Origin: Osedax symbiont Rs1 | GTDB lineage: Bacteria > Pseudomonadota > Gammaproteobacteria > Pseudomonadales > Balneatricaceae | Assembly: GCA_000416275.1 (NCBI GenBank) | Contig: ASZJ01000114.1 | Coordinates: forward strand, 115,721 to 179,720 | Direction: 5' to 3' | Length of the DNA stretch: 64,000 nt | Shown here: piece by piece, positions 47,913 through 58,262 of the stretch | Numbering within the stretch: the stretch's first letter is position 1 | Layout: the number at the start of each line of letters is the position of its first letter | Notes under the pieces: generated by a model | Told to the model about the DNA's origin: nothing | Database searches by the model: none | The model's input: the letters and a program-made list of their open reading frames with translations, nothing else | Translations under genes and position numbers: made by a program

Positions 47913-49109
47913 ATGGCTTTAGCTGAGCGCTGGCTATTACCTGACGGGGTAAAAGAAATATTGCCGCCAAAGGCACGTCAAGTTGAAATGTTGCGTCGTC
48001 GTCTATTAGATTTGTATGATAATTGGGGCTACGAGCAAGTAATACCGCCACTAGTTGAACACTTAGAATCACTGTTGACTGGGGTGGGTAAAGATTTAGA
48101 TATAAATACCTATAAACTAGTGGATCAAGAATCTGGGCAAGCGCTGGGATTGCGTGCTGATATTACCCCGCAAGTTGCCAGAATTGATGCGCATAGAATG
48201 CAAAAACAAGGCGCTAATCGGCTGTGTTACTGCGGCTCAGTTGTGCATACTCGTGCCGATAACATGCTGGCGTCGCGCAATCCACTGCAGTTAGGAGCTG
48301 AAATATACGGTCATGCCGGGATAGAAAGCGATGTCGAAGTCATTTCACTAATGATAGAAACACTGCTGGCCTGTGGGCTCGATGAAGAGCTAAGCTTAGA
48401 TTTGGGGCATGTCGATGTATACAGAGGTGTGGTAGAAATAGCCGAGCTTAGTGCTGATCAGCAGAAGAAGTATCACGATTTGGTACTTAAAAAGTCGCTA
48501 CCGGATTTAACTGAGTTTTTAGCGACACTCTCCCTATCGGCAGAGATACTTGCTATGCTGGCGGTACTGCCTAGATTGAACGGTGGCATTGAAGTGCTAG
48601 AGCGGGCAAAAACGGCCCTAGCGCAAGCGCCGAGAGCGGTTATTGAATCGATAGAGTACTTGTGTCAGTTAGCTGAGCTAATGCAGATGCGCTACCCGAA
48701 AGTCGATCTATATTTTGATCTGGCAGAACTGCGCGGCGCAAATTACCACACCGGTGTGGTTTTTTCCGCGATATCGCCGCTGTTTGCCCAAGCAGTCGCA
48801 AAGGGCGGACGCTACGATGATATAGGTGCTGATTTTGGTCGCTTGAGAGCGGCCACCGGATTTAGTACCGACTTAGTAACACTGAGTAATATTAGTGAAA
48901 ATATTGAACAGCGTGCTGGTGTTCTAGCGCCAGCAGGTGATGAAGCTTCGCTGTTAAAAGCAATAGCCGAGCTTCGAGCACAAGGTGTGCGGGTAATACA
49001 AAAACTGCCAACTGATAATCACGAACTTGAATTAGGTTGTGATCGCAGATTGGAGAAACAAGCTGATAACTGGGTGATAATACCTAGAGATCATGCTCTT
49101 AACCTTTAA
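47913..49109 (+). CDS. hisZ: ATP phosphoribosyltransferase regulatory subunit HisZ
   Basis: HisZ is a catalytically dead histidyl-tRNA synthetase paralogue that activates and feedback-regulates the short form of HisG in histidine synthesis. From ATG 47913 (GGAGA upstream) it has 398 residues. It keeps the class II core segments (WLLPDGVKEILPPKA, YEQVIPPLVEHLESLL, LRADITPQVARIDAHR) and lacks the anticodon domain. Presence of HisZ implies a short HisG elsewhere in the genome. An ATG at 47901 is a less likely start. purA follows 14 bases later. Confidence 0.95.
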   Translation: MALAERWLLPDGVKEILPPKARQVEMLRRRLLDLYDNWGYEQVIPPLVEHLESLLTGVGKDLDINTYKLVDQESGQALGLRADITPQVARIDAHRMQKQGANRLCYCGSVVHTRADNMLASRNPLQLGAEIYGHAGIESDVEVISLMIETLLACGLDEELSLDLGHVDVYRGVVEIAELSADQQKKYHDLVLKKSLPDLTEFLATLSLSAEILAMLAVLPRLNGGIEVLERAKTALAQAPRAVIESIEYLCQLAELMQMRYPKVDLYFDLAELRGANYHTGVVFSAISPLFAQAVAKGGRYDDIGADFGRLRAATGFSTDLVTLSNISENIEQRAGVLAPAGDEASLLKAIAELRAQGVRVIQKLPTDNHELELGCDRRLEKQADNWVIIPRDHALNL

Positions 49110-49114
49110 AGTAA

Positions 49115-50419
<1,305 letters not shown>

Positions 50420-50458
50420 AATAGCCGTTAAAGATTTTTTTAAGTGCTAGCTTACATA

Positions 50459-50489
50459 AGCCGAATTAGTGATAACTAATTCGGCTTTT
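50459..50489 (+). terminator. Intrinsic terminator after purA
   Basis: AGCCGAATTAGT (50459-50470), loop GATA, ACTAATTCGGCT (50475-50486), TTT. A perfect 12-bp stem. The rest of the gap up to 50670 is AT-rich and probably holds the pgi promoter. Confidence 0.92.
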
Positions 50490-50670
50490 CTATAGCCGTA
50501 ACAGAATTTAGTAATCCCCAAGAGGTTAGCTGCTAAGTAGTTCTTCCTGAGAGTCACTTTTATTGGCGGTGCTGAATAAATCGAAATAAATCACTAAGTC
50601 TAAGCTTTGTATGGAATATTTAGTAAAATAGTTAAGCTATAATAGCGAAATTTAAAATTAGGATGATTAT

Positions 50671-52245
50671 ATGTACAACCTCAAGGACGCTAGAGCATGG
50701 TGTGAGCTGGAACAACTGGCAGAACGGCATAAAAATGATCGAATCATAGATTATTTTAATCAGCAACCCGATAGGTTTGATCGAATGAGCAAGCAGGCGG
50801 CGGGCCTATTTCTCGATTATTCTAAAAATAAAATTACCGCTGAAGTCCTCTCTGCTCTCCTAGAGCTTGCAAATAACGCGCAACTAAAAGCTAAAATAGA
50901 GCAGATGTTCAGTGGTGAAAAGATCAATCAGACCGAGGGGCGGGCAGTGCTACACACTGCATTGCGTAACCGCAATAATAAACCGGTGCTGGTAGACGGG
51001 CAAAATATAATGCCCTTAATCAATGAGTCGTTACAGCATATAGAGCGATTTAGTGAACAAGTCAGAAGTGGTAGTTGGCTCGGCTATACAGGAAAACCGA
51101 TTAAAAACATCGTTAATATAGGTATAGGAGGTTCCGATTTAGGGCCCAGTATGGTTTGCGATGCCCTGTATGATTATCAGCACCCAAACTTACAGTTTCT
51201 GTTTGTCTCTAGTGTAGACAGTGCGCAAATCAACAAAGCTTTAAGATACTTAGATCATCGAGAAACGCTTTTTATCGTATCCAGTAAGTCGTTCACTACA
51301 TTAGAGACTCAGCTAAATGCTGAGAGTGCAAAGCAGTGGTTTCTGGACGCTTGCCAATCCGCTGATCAAGAAATATCCAAGCACTTTGTGGCGGTTACCG
51401 CCAATCTTGATGCCGCTGAGAAGTTTGGTGTTGCGCGGCAAAATATTTTTCAATTATGGGATTGGGTCGGTGGTCGGTTTTCCCTGTGGTCCAGTATTGG
51501 TCTGCCAATAGCATTGTGTATCGGCTATCAGAAATTTGTCGAGATGTTAGAGGGAGCGCACGAGCTAGATCAGCATTTTCAAACAGTGCCCTTTGAAGAG
51601 AACCTTCCAGTGCTATTGGCATTAATTGGCATATGGCACATTAATTTTCAAGCGGCAGATTCACAGGCTGTATTTCCCTACGATCAGCCACTGCATATTC
51701 TACCGGCCTTTCTGCAACAGTTAGATATGGAAAGCAATGGAAAGTCAGTCGATATTCATGGTGAAAAAATAGATTATGCAACGGCTCCAATCGTCTGGGG
51801 GCAGACCGGCTCAAATGGTCAGCATGCTTTTTTTCAGTTGATGCACCAGGGGACTAGGTTTGTTCCGGTAGATTTTATCGGCTCTCTGGCTAAAGACAGC
51901 CAAAACTCAAAACACAGTCGCGCTCTACATACTAATATGTTGGCTCAAGCGGAAGCTTTTATGTTGGGCAGCGAGAATCGCCTAGCAGCTAGCCATCAAT
52001 ATTGCGCTGGCAATAAACCCTCCAATACTATTTTACTTGATTCGCTTGATCCCAAAAGTTTGGGGGCATTGATTGCCTTATATGAGCATAAAATTTTTGT
52101 ACAGGGAGTTATTTGGAATATCAATTCATTTGATCAATGGGGGGTGCAACTGGGTAAAAAGTTGGCGGTTAAAATGGTGCAACAGAACCCAGCAGATCAT
52201 GATTCTTCAACAGTCGGATTGTTGAAGAAACTGAATTTGGGATGA
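50671..52245 (+). CDS. pgi: Glucose-6-phosphate isomerase
   Basis: Pgi interconverts glucose-6-phosphate and fructose-6-phosphate. The 524-residue protein has the signature IGIGGSDLGPSMV (residues ~151-163), SSKSFTTLET (~209-218), WDWVGGRFSLWS, the GQTGSNGQHAFFQLMHQGT signature (~376-394, catalytic His) and a late Lys in QLGKKLA. Slightly shorter than E. coli (549) at the N-terminus, within the family range. It stands alone between terminators. Confidence 0.96.
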   Translation: MYNLKDARAWCELEQLAERHKNDRIIDYFNQQPDRFDRMSKQAAGLFLDYSKNKITAEVLSALLELANNAQLKAKIEQMFSGEKINQTEGRAVLHTALRNRNNKPVLVDGQNIMPLINESLQHIERFSEQVRSGSWLGYTGKPIKNIVNIGIGGSDLGPSMVCDALYDYQHPNLQFLFVSSVDSAQINKALRYLDHRETLFIVSSKSFTTLETQLNAESAKQWFLDACQSADQEISKHFVAVTANLDAAEKFGVARQNIFQLWDWVGGRFSLWSSIGLPIALCIGYQKFVEMLEGAHELDQHFQTVPFEENLPVLLALIGIWHINFQAADSQAVFPYDQPLHILPAFLQQLDMESNGKSVDIHGEKIDYATAPIVWGQTGSNGQHAFFQLMHQGTRFVPVDFIGSLAKDSQNSKHSRALHTNMLAQAEAFMLGSENRLAASHQYCAGNKPSNTILLDSLDPKSLGALIALYEHKIFVQGVIWNINSFDQWGVQLGKKLAVKMVQQNPADHDSSTVGLLKKLNLG

Positions 52246-52297
52246 GTGATGTGGCAGCTAATCACATCCTAATAAACCTGAAATGAAGATGCTCTCA

Positions 52298-52335
52298 AAC
52301 TAGTGAATTCTGTTAATTCACTAGTTGCTGCTTTT
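52298..52335 (+). terminator. Probable terminator of pgi
   Basis: AACTAGTGAATT (52298-52309), five-base loop, AATTCACTAGTT (52315-52326): a perfect 12-bp stem, followed by GCTGCTTTTATT. AT-rich stem and broken T-run make it less strong than the others. Confidence 0.7.
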
Positions 52336-52482
52336 ATTAGCGTGCCCTTTAGGTTTTTCTGAGTTCTCTCTGTGGATCAATCTTTATTATTGAAGATTAA
52401 CTAGGCCTTCAGTTACTCCTGTATTAATGGTAGCTGAAGGCTATCATTAAGCTCAAACATCCTTGCCTGAGCCACAGTTCAG

Positions 52483-52908
52483 TTATGGAGCGATCAGCGA
52501 CTTAACCGGTAAATCGATAGATTGAGCTGGGATGTTTTTAAACTGTAAATTAAAACTAAAGCTCTCACCTTTGTTTAGTTTTCTTTTTAAACCGATCAAC
52601 ATTAGGTGTAAACCGCCCGGTTTAAGGATCACCGTTTTTCCCGGTTCAATTGACAATCCAGGGATGCGAACCATCTTCATCACACCATTTACCATACTGT
52701 GATTGTGCACCTCTATCGCTTTAACATTAGGGCTAGTGCCGCCAATTAAAGTAATGGTCTGACCAGTGTTGTTGCTCAAGTGCATAAAAGCGGCGCTCAT
52801 CATTTTCCCCGGTGGTACTGCGCGGACATAACCTTGGTCTATATCTAGTCCTGCAGAGGCGTAGGTACTGCAAAATAGACTAAAAATCAAACATAGTTTA
52901 GTTTTCAT
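52483..52908 (-). CDS. Periplasmic copper chaperone PCu(A)C
   Basis: A 141-residue periplasmic protein of the PCu(A)C/DUF461 family, which carries Cu(I) to the CuA site of cytochrome oxidase. Residues 1-19 are a Sec signal (FSLFCSTYASA). The copper-site residues are visible as HNHSMVNGVMKM and, further on, GGLHLMLIGL (His/Met ligands), with YVRAVPPGKMMSAAFM before them. It is the last gene of a three-gene minus-strand cluster, ten bases after the SCO gene. Confidence 0.93.
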   Translation of the reverse strand: MKTKLCLIFSLFCSTYASAGLDIDQGYVRAVPPGKMMSAAFMHLSNNTGQTITLIGGTSPNVKAIEVHNHSMVNGVMKMVRIPGLSIEPGKTVILKPGGLHLMLIGLKRKLNKGESFSFNLQFKNIPAQSIDLPVKSLIAP

Positions 52909-52918
52909 ATTGAGTTAC

Positions 52919-53512
52919 TCAGTTGGTTAATAATAACAGTTTTCTAGCTAAATCTTGTTGAATATCCGCATGACTAACCGTATCTGCTAGCTGTCCGGAT
53001 TTATCGATCAGGTAGAGTCTGGAGGTATGGTCTACGCTATACCCCATCGCCGAATTTTGTTGTTTGCTAAAGCTATAGTAGGCACCGTATTGTTTCACCA
53101 GCTTATCTAATATATCTTTGTTGGCTGTGCCTGAAATTAGCTTGGGGTGAAAGTAGTGGCCGTATTTGTTTAAATTTTTCAGCGTATCTCGTTCAGGATC
53201 AACGCTGATAAAGACCGGCTGTATTTGCTTTGCTGCCTGTGCTGGCAGCTTTTTAAGGATATTTCCGGTGAATGCCAGTGCAGTCGGGCAGACATCTGGA
53301 CAGCTGGTATAGCCGAAATAGAGTATCACTACTTGGCCTCGATAATCTTTTAAATTGAATTCACCTCCTGCAATATCTATGCTGAAATCTCCACCGAGTG
53401 TACCTTCCGCACGGGCTGAAGCCTGTTGGATTTTTGAACTGAAATAGCTAAATAGGCCAAATCCCAAGACCGCGCATATCAGTATCATATACAAAAATAT
53501 TTTCTTGTTCAT
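52919..53512 (-). CDS. SCO family copper-binding/thiol protein
   Basis: A 197-residue membrane-anchored thioredoxin-fold protein of the SCO1/SenC family, which helps build the CuA centre of cytochrome c oxidase. One N-terminal membrane segment (residues ~5-23), then the redox/copper motif YFGYTSCPDVCPTAL (Cys pair CPDVC, ~72-76) and the distal His in YSVDHTSRLYLID (~161). It lies between the PCuAC gene and a gene of unknown function, all on the minus strand with gaps under 20 bases, consistent with a copper-insertion operon. Confidence 0.94.
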   Translation of the reverse strand: MNKKIFLYMILICAVLGFGLFSYFSSKIQQASARAEGTLGGDFSIDIAGGEFNLKDYRGQVVILYFGYTSCPDVCPTALAFTGNILKKLPAQAAKQIQPVFISVDPERDTLKNLNKYGHYFHPKLISGTANKDILDKLVKQYGAYYSFSKQQNSAMGYSVDHTSRLYLIDKSGQLADTVSHADIQQDLARKLLLLTN

Positions 53513-53529
53513 GCTGCTATATTTCCTGA

Positions 53530-54003
53530 TTATAGTGTTTGTATTTTAAACCAGTAACTGCTGTATTGGTCGCCTTGGTAGAGGCTGATAATGACTTTCC
53601 AAGTTTTCGTCATAGAAGTGCAGATAGGTATAGATCCTCTGCTATTCCACAGATTATTGGCAGCAGACGTCTGTTTAAAGCTAAATTGATTGATCCCCAT
53701 GTAGTCGTTAAAGCCTTCAAAGCGGATTTTAGCGCGCGTGATTGGTGAGCTACCACCGTCGAGCTTAATGTTAAAGGGAGTCAAAGATTCTATAGGTGAG
53801 CTAATGCTTAGCTGGATAGGACCTTGTTTGGTCTCTATCACGCAGCTGCGCTGCTGTAGAGGGCAGCTAACCTCAATGCTTTCTATTTTGGGGATGAATA
53901 GAGCTATCAGCTGCTCTGATTTAAGCCAGAGTAGTAGAAATACCAGTAACAGTGCACTGGTAAATGCTAGTTGCAGAACTTTTACAGTGGTTGTTTTGTA
54001 CAT
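53530..54003 (-). CDS. Hypothetical membrane-anchored protein of the copper cluster
   Basis: A 157-residue protein from ATG 54003 (an in-frame start at 54033 would add ten residues). One N-terminal membrane segment (about 9-29, FTSALLLVFLLLWL) is followed by a periplasmic beta-rich domain with two cysteines in SCPLQQRSCVIE and later GGSSPITRAKIRFEGFNDYMG. I do not recognise a named family, but small proteins of this type recur beside SCO genes in marine gammaproteobacteria. Its place as first gene of a SCO-PCuAC operon suggests a role in copper delivery or respiration; that is inference. Confidence 0.65.
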   Translation of the reverse strand: MYKTTTVKVLQLAFTSALLLVFLLLWLKSEQLIALFIPKIESIEVSCPLQQRSCVIETKQGPIQLSISSPIESLTPFNIKLDGGSSPITRAKIRFEGFNDYMGINQFSFKQTSAANNLWNSRGSIPICTSMTKTWKVIISLYQGDQYSSYWFKIQTL

Positions 54004-54273
54004 AAACGTTGCTACTAAAGTGTTATTTATCATTTATAACTCAGCTAAGTGTCGCATTGAGAATAATAATGCGATCTGCCGCTAGCACCCTGATACAAAT
54101 ATTTTTAAAATAGATTGAAACGTGTATAACGCTGTTCGTCAAAATCAGCAAATAGTGATATTTAACTAAATTTAACGGCAGTGTTATTGCGTGCTTTGAG
54201 TCGTAGCAATCTTTGCATGGCAAATTTACAGTTTATGGCCAGCGAATACAAATACTATCGGTCGGTAATTCCT

Positions 54274-55059
54274 TCAGATGAATGACTGCAGAATTTTCAA
54301 TGCTTGTTCATGTACTCTAGGGTCTCCACTGGCAATAAATTTGTCCGTTGAATTTTTATCCAGCTCGTAACCATGCCAATCAGTGATCATTCCACCCGCT
54401 CCTTTTATTACTGGTACCAGAGGTAGGAAGTCATGAATATCTGACTGTACATCTATCGCTAGGTCTATTTTTCCGGATGCCAGTTGTGCGTAAGCCATGC
54501 AGCTTCCGCCATAGATATTTAATTGACTGCAATCTTTTAGTGCCAATAGTGCTGGTAGAGTTTGATCATCATAAAAGTCTGGGTTGCTGGTGGACAGCAT
54601 GGCTTGATTTATATCGTTACAATTTCGCACCCGCACTGGTTGATTATTGCAGGTAGTGGGCCGGTCAATACCACCAATCCAACGCTGGGAGGTGACTGGC
54701 ATGTCGATCACTCCCAATATCGGCTTCTGATTATGCAATAGGGCGATTAATGTGCCAAATACTGGAAATCCCGCTAAAAATGCTAAGGTGCCATCGATAG
54801 GGTCGATAACCCAAACAAATTCGCTATTGGTCGCCGTATCAGCAAATTCTTCACCACAGATGCCGTGATCTGGGTGCAATTTAGCGATTATATCTCGAAT
54901 ACTGGATTCCACCTCCTTATCAACGGAGGTGACTGGGCTAGTGTCTGTTTTTATCTGTGGGACAATATTAGTGTGACGTAAGTGACGAATTAATTCGCCA
55001 CTTACGTCAGTCATAAGATTTATGCTATTGACGAACTGCTGAAGATCGCTATGTTTCAT
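54274..55059 (-). CDS. Inositol monophosphatase family protein, histidinol-phosphatase-like
   Basis: A 261-residue Mg-dependent phosphatase of the FIG/IMPase superfamily. Metal-binding motifs are GICGEEF (Glu pair, ~residue 70), WVIDPIDGTLAF (~89-100) and the late ATD-type segment IDVQSDIHDFLPLVPVIKGAGG. Sequence style is closest to the HisN histidinol-phosphate phosphatases, though a nucleotide or inositol phosphatase role is possible. It begins 28 bases after the ABC ATPase gene on the same strand, so it is probably cotranscribed with an amino-acid transporter. Confidence 0.82.
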   Translation of the reverse strand: MKHSDLQQFVNSINLMTDVSGELIRHLRHTNIVPQIKTDTSPVTSVDKEVESSIRDIIAKLHPDHGICGEEFADTATNSEFVWVIDPIDGTLAFLAGFPVFGTLIALLHNQKPILGVIDMPVTSQRWIGGIDRPTTCNNQPVRVRNCNDINQAMLSTSNPDFYDDQTLPALLALKDCSQLNIYGGSCMAYAQLASGKIDLAIDVQSDIHDFLPLVPVIKGAGGMITDWHGYELDKNSTDKFIASGDPRVHEQALKILQSFI

Positions 55060-55086
55060 CTCTGTCACCAAGCTATTGATCTTTAT

Positions 55087-55845
55087 CTAATGAGATAGAA
55101 TTTGCTTGAGAAAATTTTGCGTACGTTGCTGTTGTGGATGATTAAAAAATTCTTCAGGAGTATTGCGCTCGACTATTTCGCCGGCGTCCATAAACACCAC
55201 GGTATCAGCCACTGAGCGAGCAAATCCCATCTCATGAGTGACACAAATCATCGTCATACCCTCTTTGGCTAAGTCGGTCATCACTTCTAAAACTTCATTA
55301 ATCATTTCTGGGTCTAGCGCTGAAGTCGGCTCATCAAACAGCATAATTGCCGGATTCATGCACAGTGCCCTCGCTATAGCGACTCGCTGTTGCTGTCCTC
55401 CAGATAGCTGACTAGGATATTTGTTGGCCTGCTCTGGAATGCGTACCCGCTCGAGAAGCTCCATTGCTTGTTTGCGGGCCTCTTCAGTAGAGGTATTTCG
55501 CACTAGTCTAGGGGCTAACATTAAATTATTAACGATGGTTAGGTGGGGAAATAAATTGAAATTTTGAAACACCATCCCCACCTCTCGGCGAACCGCGTCA
55601 ATGTCTTTAACTTGATCGGTTAATTCATTTCCATCGACGATTATTTTTCCAGAGTTGTGCTGTTCCAGGCGATTAATGCAGCGGATTAGCGTTGATTTGC
55701 CAGAGCCTGAAGGGCCACAAATGACAATTCGCTCACCTTTAGCGACGCTTAGATTGATTTTTTTTAGCGCTTGAAAGTCACCGAAATACTTATCGACGTC
55801 TTGTAGACTAATGACGGTTTCAGGCGTTGGGTTAGGTAAGTTCAT
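55087..55845 (-). CDS. Amino-acid ABC transporter ATP-binding protein
   Basis: A 252-residue ATPase of the polar amino-acid uptake family (GlnQ/HisP type). Walker [10 protein letters not shown] (~39-47), Q-loop [12 protein letters not shown], signature [15 protein letters not shown] and Walker [16 protein letters not shown] are intact. It sits on the cytosolic face and drives import. Downstream of two permease genes with a 7-base gap, upstream of the HisN-like gene. Confidence 0.94.
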   Translation of the reverse strand: MNLPNPTPETVISLQDVDKYFGDFQALKKINLSVAKGERIVICGPSGSGKSTLIRCINRLEQHNSGKIIVDGNELTDQVKDIDAVRREVGMVFQNFNLFPHLTIVNNLMLAPRLVRNTSTEEARKQAMELLERVRIPEQANKYPSQLSGGQQQRVAIARALCMNPAIMLFDEPTSALDPEMINEVLEVMTDLAKEGMTMICVTHEMGFARSVADTVVFMDAGEIVERNTPEEFFNHPQQQRTQNFLKQILSH

Positions 55846-55852
55846 AATAGCC

Positions 55853-56542
55853 TCATTGTATGGTGTGACGGTTCATTCGACGCTCGAGTAAAGCAAAGAT
55901 TTTTTGGGTGGTCCAAGTAAGGATTAAATAAATGATCATCAGTGAGATAAAAATTTCATAAGGTGCATAAGTCTCAGAGACTATTATTCGCGCAATCCCC
56001 ATCATGTCTAGTAAGGTAATAGTACTGACCAAGGCGGTGCTTTTCATTAAGCTGATCACGTCATTGCTGTAGGCGGGAAGAGAGAGTCGTATCGCCAGTG
56101 GCGCAGTAATGTAAATAAAGCGCTGCACCTTTGATATTCCCAGTGCGGCAGCTGCTTCACCTAGGCCTTTGGGAACGCCTAGCACCCCACCGCGAAGAAT
56201 CTCTGACACGTAGGCACCAGTATTCAAAGTAAGCGCCAAAATGCCGCAGCCAAAGGGTTCCCTTAGTATGCTCCACATGAAACTTTCACGAATGAATTCA
56301 ACCTGCGGCAAGCCGTAGTAGATAATAAATATCTGTACTAAAATAGGTGTGCCGCGGAAGATATAAATGTAGACCATCGCTGGGACGTACAAAAACCACT
56401 TTCCGCTGATGCGCATCAACATCAGTGCTATCGCGAGTAATAGTCCCAAGATAGCGGAGAGAAACCACAGCTGGAAGGTTAAGCCAATGCCTTCTAGTAA
56501 TTGAGGTATGCTGGTCATGATCAGTGCAAAATCAAAGTTCAT
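55853..56542 (-). CDS. Amino-acid ABC transporter permease
   Basis: A 229-residue integral membrane protein with about five membrane segments and the HisM/GlnP-type EAA region ([20 protein letters not shown], ~140-159) and [14 protein letters not shown] near residue 58. Forms the channel with the second permease, whose gene overlaps this one by 4 bases. Specificity cannot be read from the permease. Confidence 0.92.
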   Translation of the reverse strand: MNFDFALIMTSIPQLLEGIGLTFQLWFLSAILGLLLAIALMLMRISGKWFLYVPAMVYIYIFRGTPILVQIFIIYYGLPQVEFIRESFMWSILREPFGCGILALTLNTGAYVSEILRGGVLGVPKGLGEAAAALGISKVQRFIYITAPLAIRLSLPAYSNDVISLMKSTALVSTITLLDMMGIARIIVSETYAPYEIFISLMIIYLILTWTTQKIFALLERRMNRHTIQ

Positions 56543-57234
56543 TTTCCGACCTCCAAATGTTTATTACCGTATTTTTCAAACCCGATCACGGTCAGCGTAA
56601 TAATGCTTGAAAACGCTAGATAGATAGCTCCAACTGTTAGGTACATGACAAAGGGCTCGCCGGTCGTTCCGGTGGCCTGCTCGGCGACAAACATCGTCTC
56701 TTGTAATCCGATAACCGAGATAAGAGCGGTATCTTTGATTAGCGATAGCATGTGATTGCCAAAAGATGGCAGCGCTAACCGCCACATTGCGGGAATTCGA
56801 ATGTAAATAAAGGTCTTGAAATTTGAAATTCCCAATGCCCTAGCTGCTTCGATCTGGCCGGGATCTACGCCTAAAAAAGCACCGCGAAAAGTCTCTGTAG
56901 CGTAGGATCCTACCACCAGCCCAATGGCGATCGACCCTGCCCAGAATGGCGGGATATCGATAAATTTGATCGTTGGATCAAAAAATTGGGCAATGGCGGT
57001 GAGCGTGATCGCCGAGCCAAAGTAGAATAAAAGTAGCACTAAAATTTCCGGCGTGCCTCGAAAAACCACGGTGTAGCCATTGGCAATCGTGTGCAGTACT
57101 TTATTGCCGGATAGTTTTGCCGCTGAGCCCAATAATCCAAACAGAACCATCAATACTAGCGAGACTAGAAAAACTTGTACTACAACAACAGAGCCCCAAA
57201 AAAAGTCATCCCACCAACCCACTAACGATTCCAT
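56539..57234 (-). CDS. Amino-acid ABC transporter permease
   Basis: A 231-residue integral membrane protein of the HisQ type with YTVVFRGTPEILVLLLFYFG (residues ~53-72) and the EAA loop GQIEAARALGISNFKTFIYIRIP (core EAARALG, ~140). It overlaps the next permease gene by 4 bases. Between it and the binding-protein gene upstream lies a 160-bp family 2 element, so the transcript carries a long hairpin at the gene boundary. Confidence 0.92.
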   Translation of the reverse strand: MESLVGWWDDFFWGSVVVVQVFLVSLVLMVLFGLLGSAAKLSGNKVLHTIANGYTVVFRGTPEILVLLLFYFGSAITLTAIAQFFDPTIKFIDIPPFWAGSIAIGLVVGSYATETFRGAFLGVDPGQIEAARALGISNFKTFIYIRIPAMWRLALPSFGNHMLSLIKDTALISVIGLQETMFVAEQATGTTGEPFVMYLTVGAIYLAFSSIITLTVIGFEKYGNKHLEVGK

Positions 57235-57260
57235 ATTAAATACCTGTTGGAAGTGTTATA

Positions 57261-57420
57261 CCTGAATCAGGGATTTCACGGTATCGCATAGCGCAAGCTG
57301 TTGATTTTACGGCGGTTAGGAAAATACCTGCTGAACCAACGGGTGCAGCTAAAATAATTTAATTCCACTGTAGAACCAATATCTTACACTCTGTATTCAC
57401 TTTGAAATCACGGATTCAGG
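57261..57420 (+). mobile_element. Family 2 MITE-like element, copy R3 (160 bp)
   Basis: Begins CCTGAATCAGGGATTTCACG and ends TTTGAAATCACGGATTCAGG. Flanking 5-mers TTATA (57256-57260) and TCATA (57421-57425) differ at one base, a probable old target duplication. Arms are complementary over most of their length, so RNA copies would fold into one long hairpin. It lies inside the amino-acid ABC operon, between the binding-protein and first permease genes. Confidence 0.85.
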
Positions 57421-57470
57421 TCATAGAAAGGCACAGACCTGGTTATAAGGTCGTGCCGCTGGCTTGGTGA

Positions 57471-58262
57471 TTAATGAATAGTGAATGGGAAATATTTAAG
57501 TCCAAATTTTTCCAGTGAGCCATCGCTGTGCAAGGTTTCTAAAGCGGCGTTGAGACGGTTTTTTAATGGCTGATTTCCTTGGCGCATGCCAATGCCTACC
57601 CCGGTGCCAAAAAAGGCTTTTTCATCAATCTGCGGACCGATAAAGGCAAATTTAGAACCCCCTTCCTTACTAAAAAATTTGAGATGTGCTTTCATCGGAT
57701 TGACCATGATGGCGTCGGTGCGACCATTCACTAAATCTAAATATAGCGCTTCATTTGACTCATAGTACTTGATATCTGTACCCGGTAATTTTGCTTTAAA
57801 CCAAGCTGAATAGGTCGACCCCTTCTCCATGCCTACTTTGACCCCCTTAAAATTTTCCTCTATAGGAGCGCCTGCCGCATCAAATAAATTTAAATTACTA
57901 TCTTTTTTACCGACTAAGCGGCCAGCTGAAATTCGATAGGGAATGGAAAAATCCATTTTTTTCAATCTAGTATCAGTTATCGACATCGAGGCGATTACCA
58001 AATCAAACTTGTTGGCTAGCAGGGCGGGTATCATCCCCGGCCACTTTTGACAGACATATTCAAAATCAGCGTTAATAATCTTGGCGACTCCCTTAGCGAC
58101 ATCGACATCGTAACCCGCTAGTTCACCGCTTGCAGTGCGGTAGTTAAAAGGTGCATATGTGCACTCCATTCCAACCCGCAACGTTTCTGCGCTAGCCGGT
58201 TGGACAACTGCTACTAGGGATAAAGCAAAAACAGCAGAGGCATAAGTAATTATTTTTTTCAT
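57471..58262 (-). CDS. Amino-acid ABC transporter substrate-binding protein
   Basis: A 263-residue periplasmic binding protein (SBP_bac_3). Residues 1-25 are a Sec signal ending ASA. The mature part begins LRVGMECTYAPFNYR and has FDLVIASMSITDTRLKKMDFSIPY (core ASMSITDTR, ~90-98), the ligand-binding pattern of the LAO/HisJ/opine subgroup, so a basic amino acid or derivative is the likely ligand. Ends with the family KFGLKYFPF-type tail. GGAG precedes the ATG. First gene of the operon; permeases, ATPase and a HisN-like phosphatase follow. Confidence 0.93.
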   Translation of the reverse strand: MKKIITYASAVFALSLVAVVQPASAETLRVGMECTYAPFNYRTASGELAGYDVDVAKGVAKIINADFEYVCQKWPGMIPALLANKFDLVIASMSITDTRLKKMDFSIPYRISAGRLVGKKDSNLNLFDAAGAPIEENFKGVKVGMEKGSTYSAWFKAKLPGTDIKYYESNEALYLDLVNGRTDAIMVNPMKAHLKFFSKEGGSKFAFIGPQIDEKAFFGTGVGIGMRQGNQPLKNRLNAALETLHSDGSLEKFGLKYFPFTIH

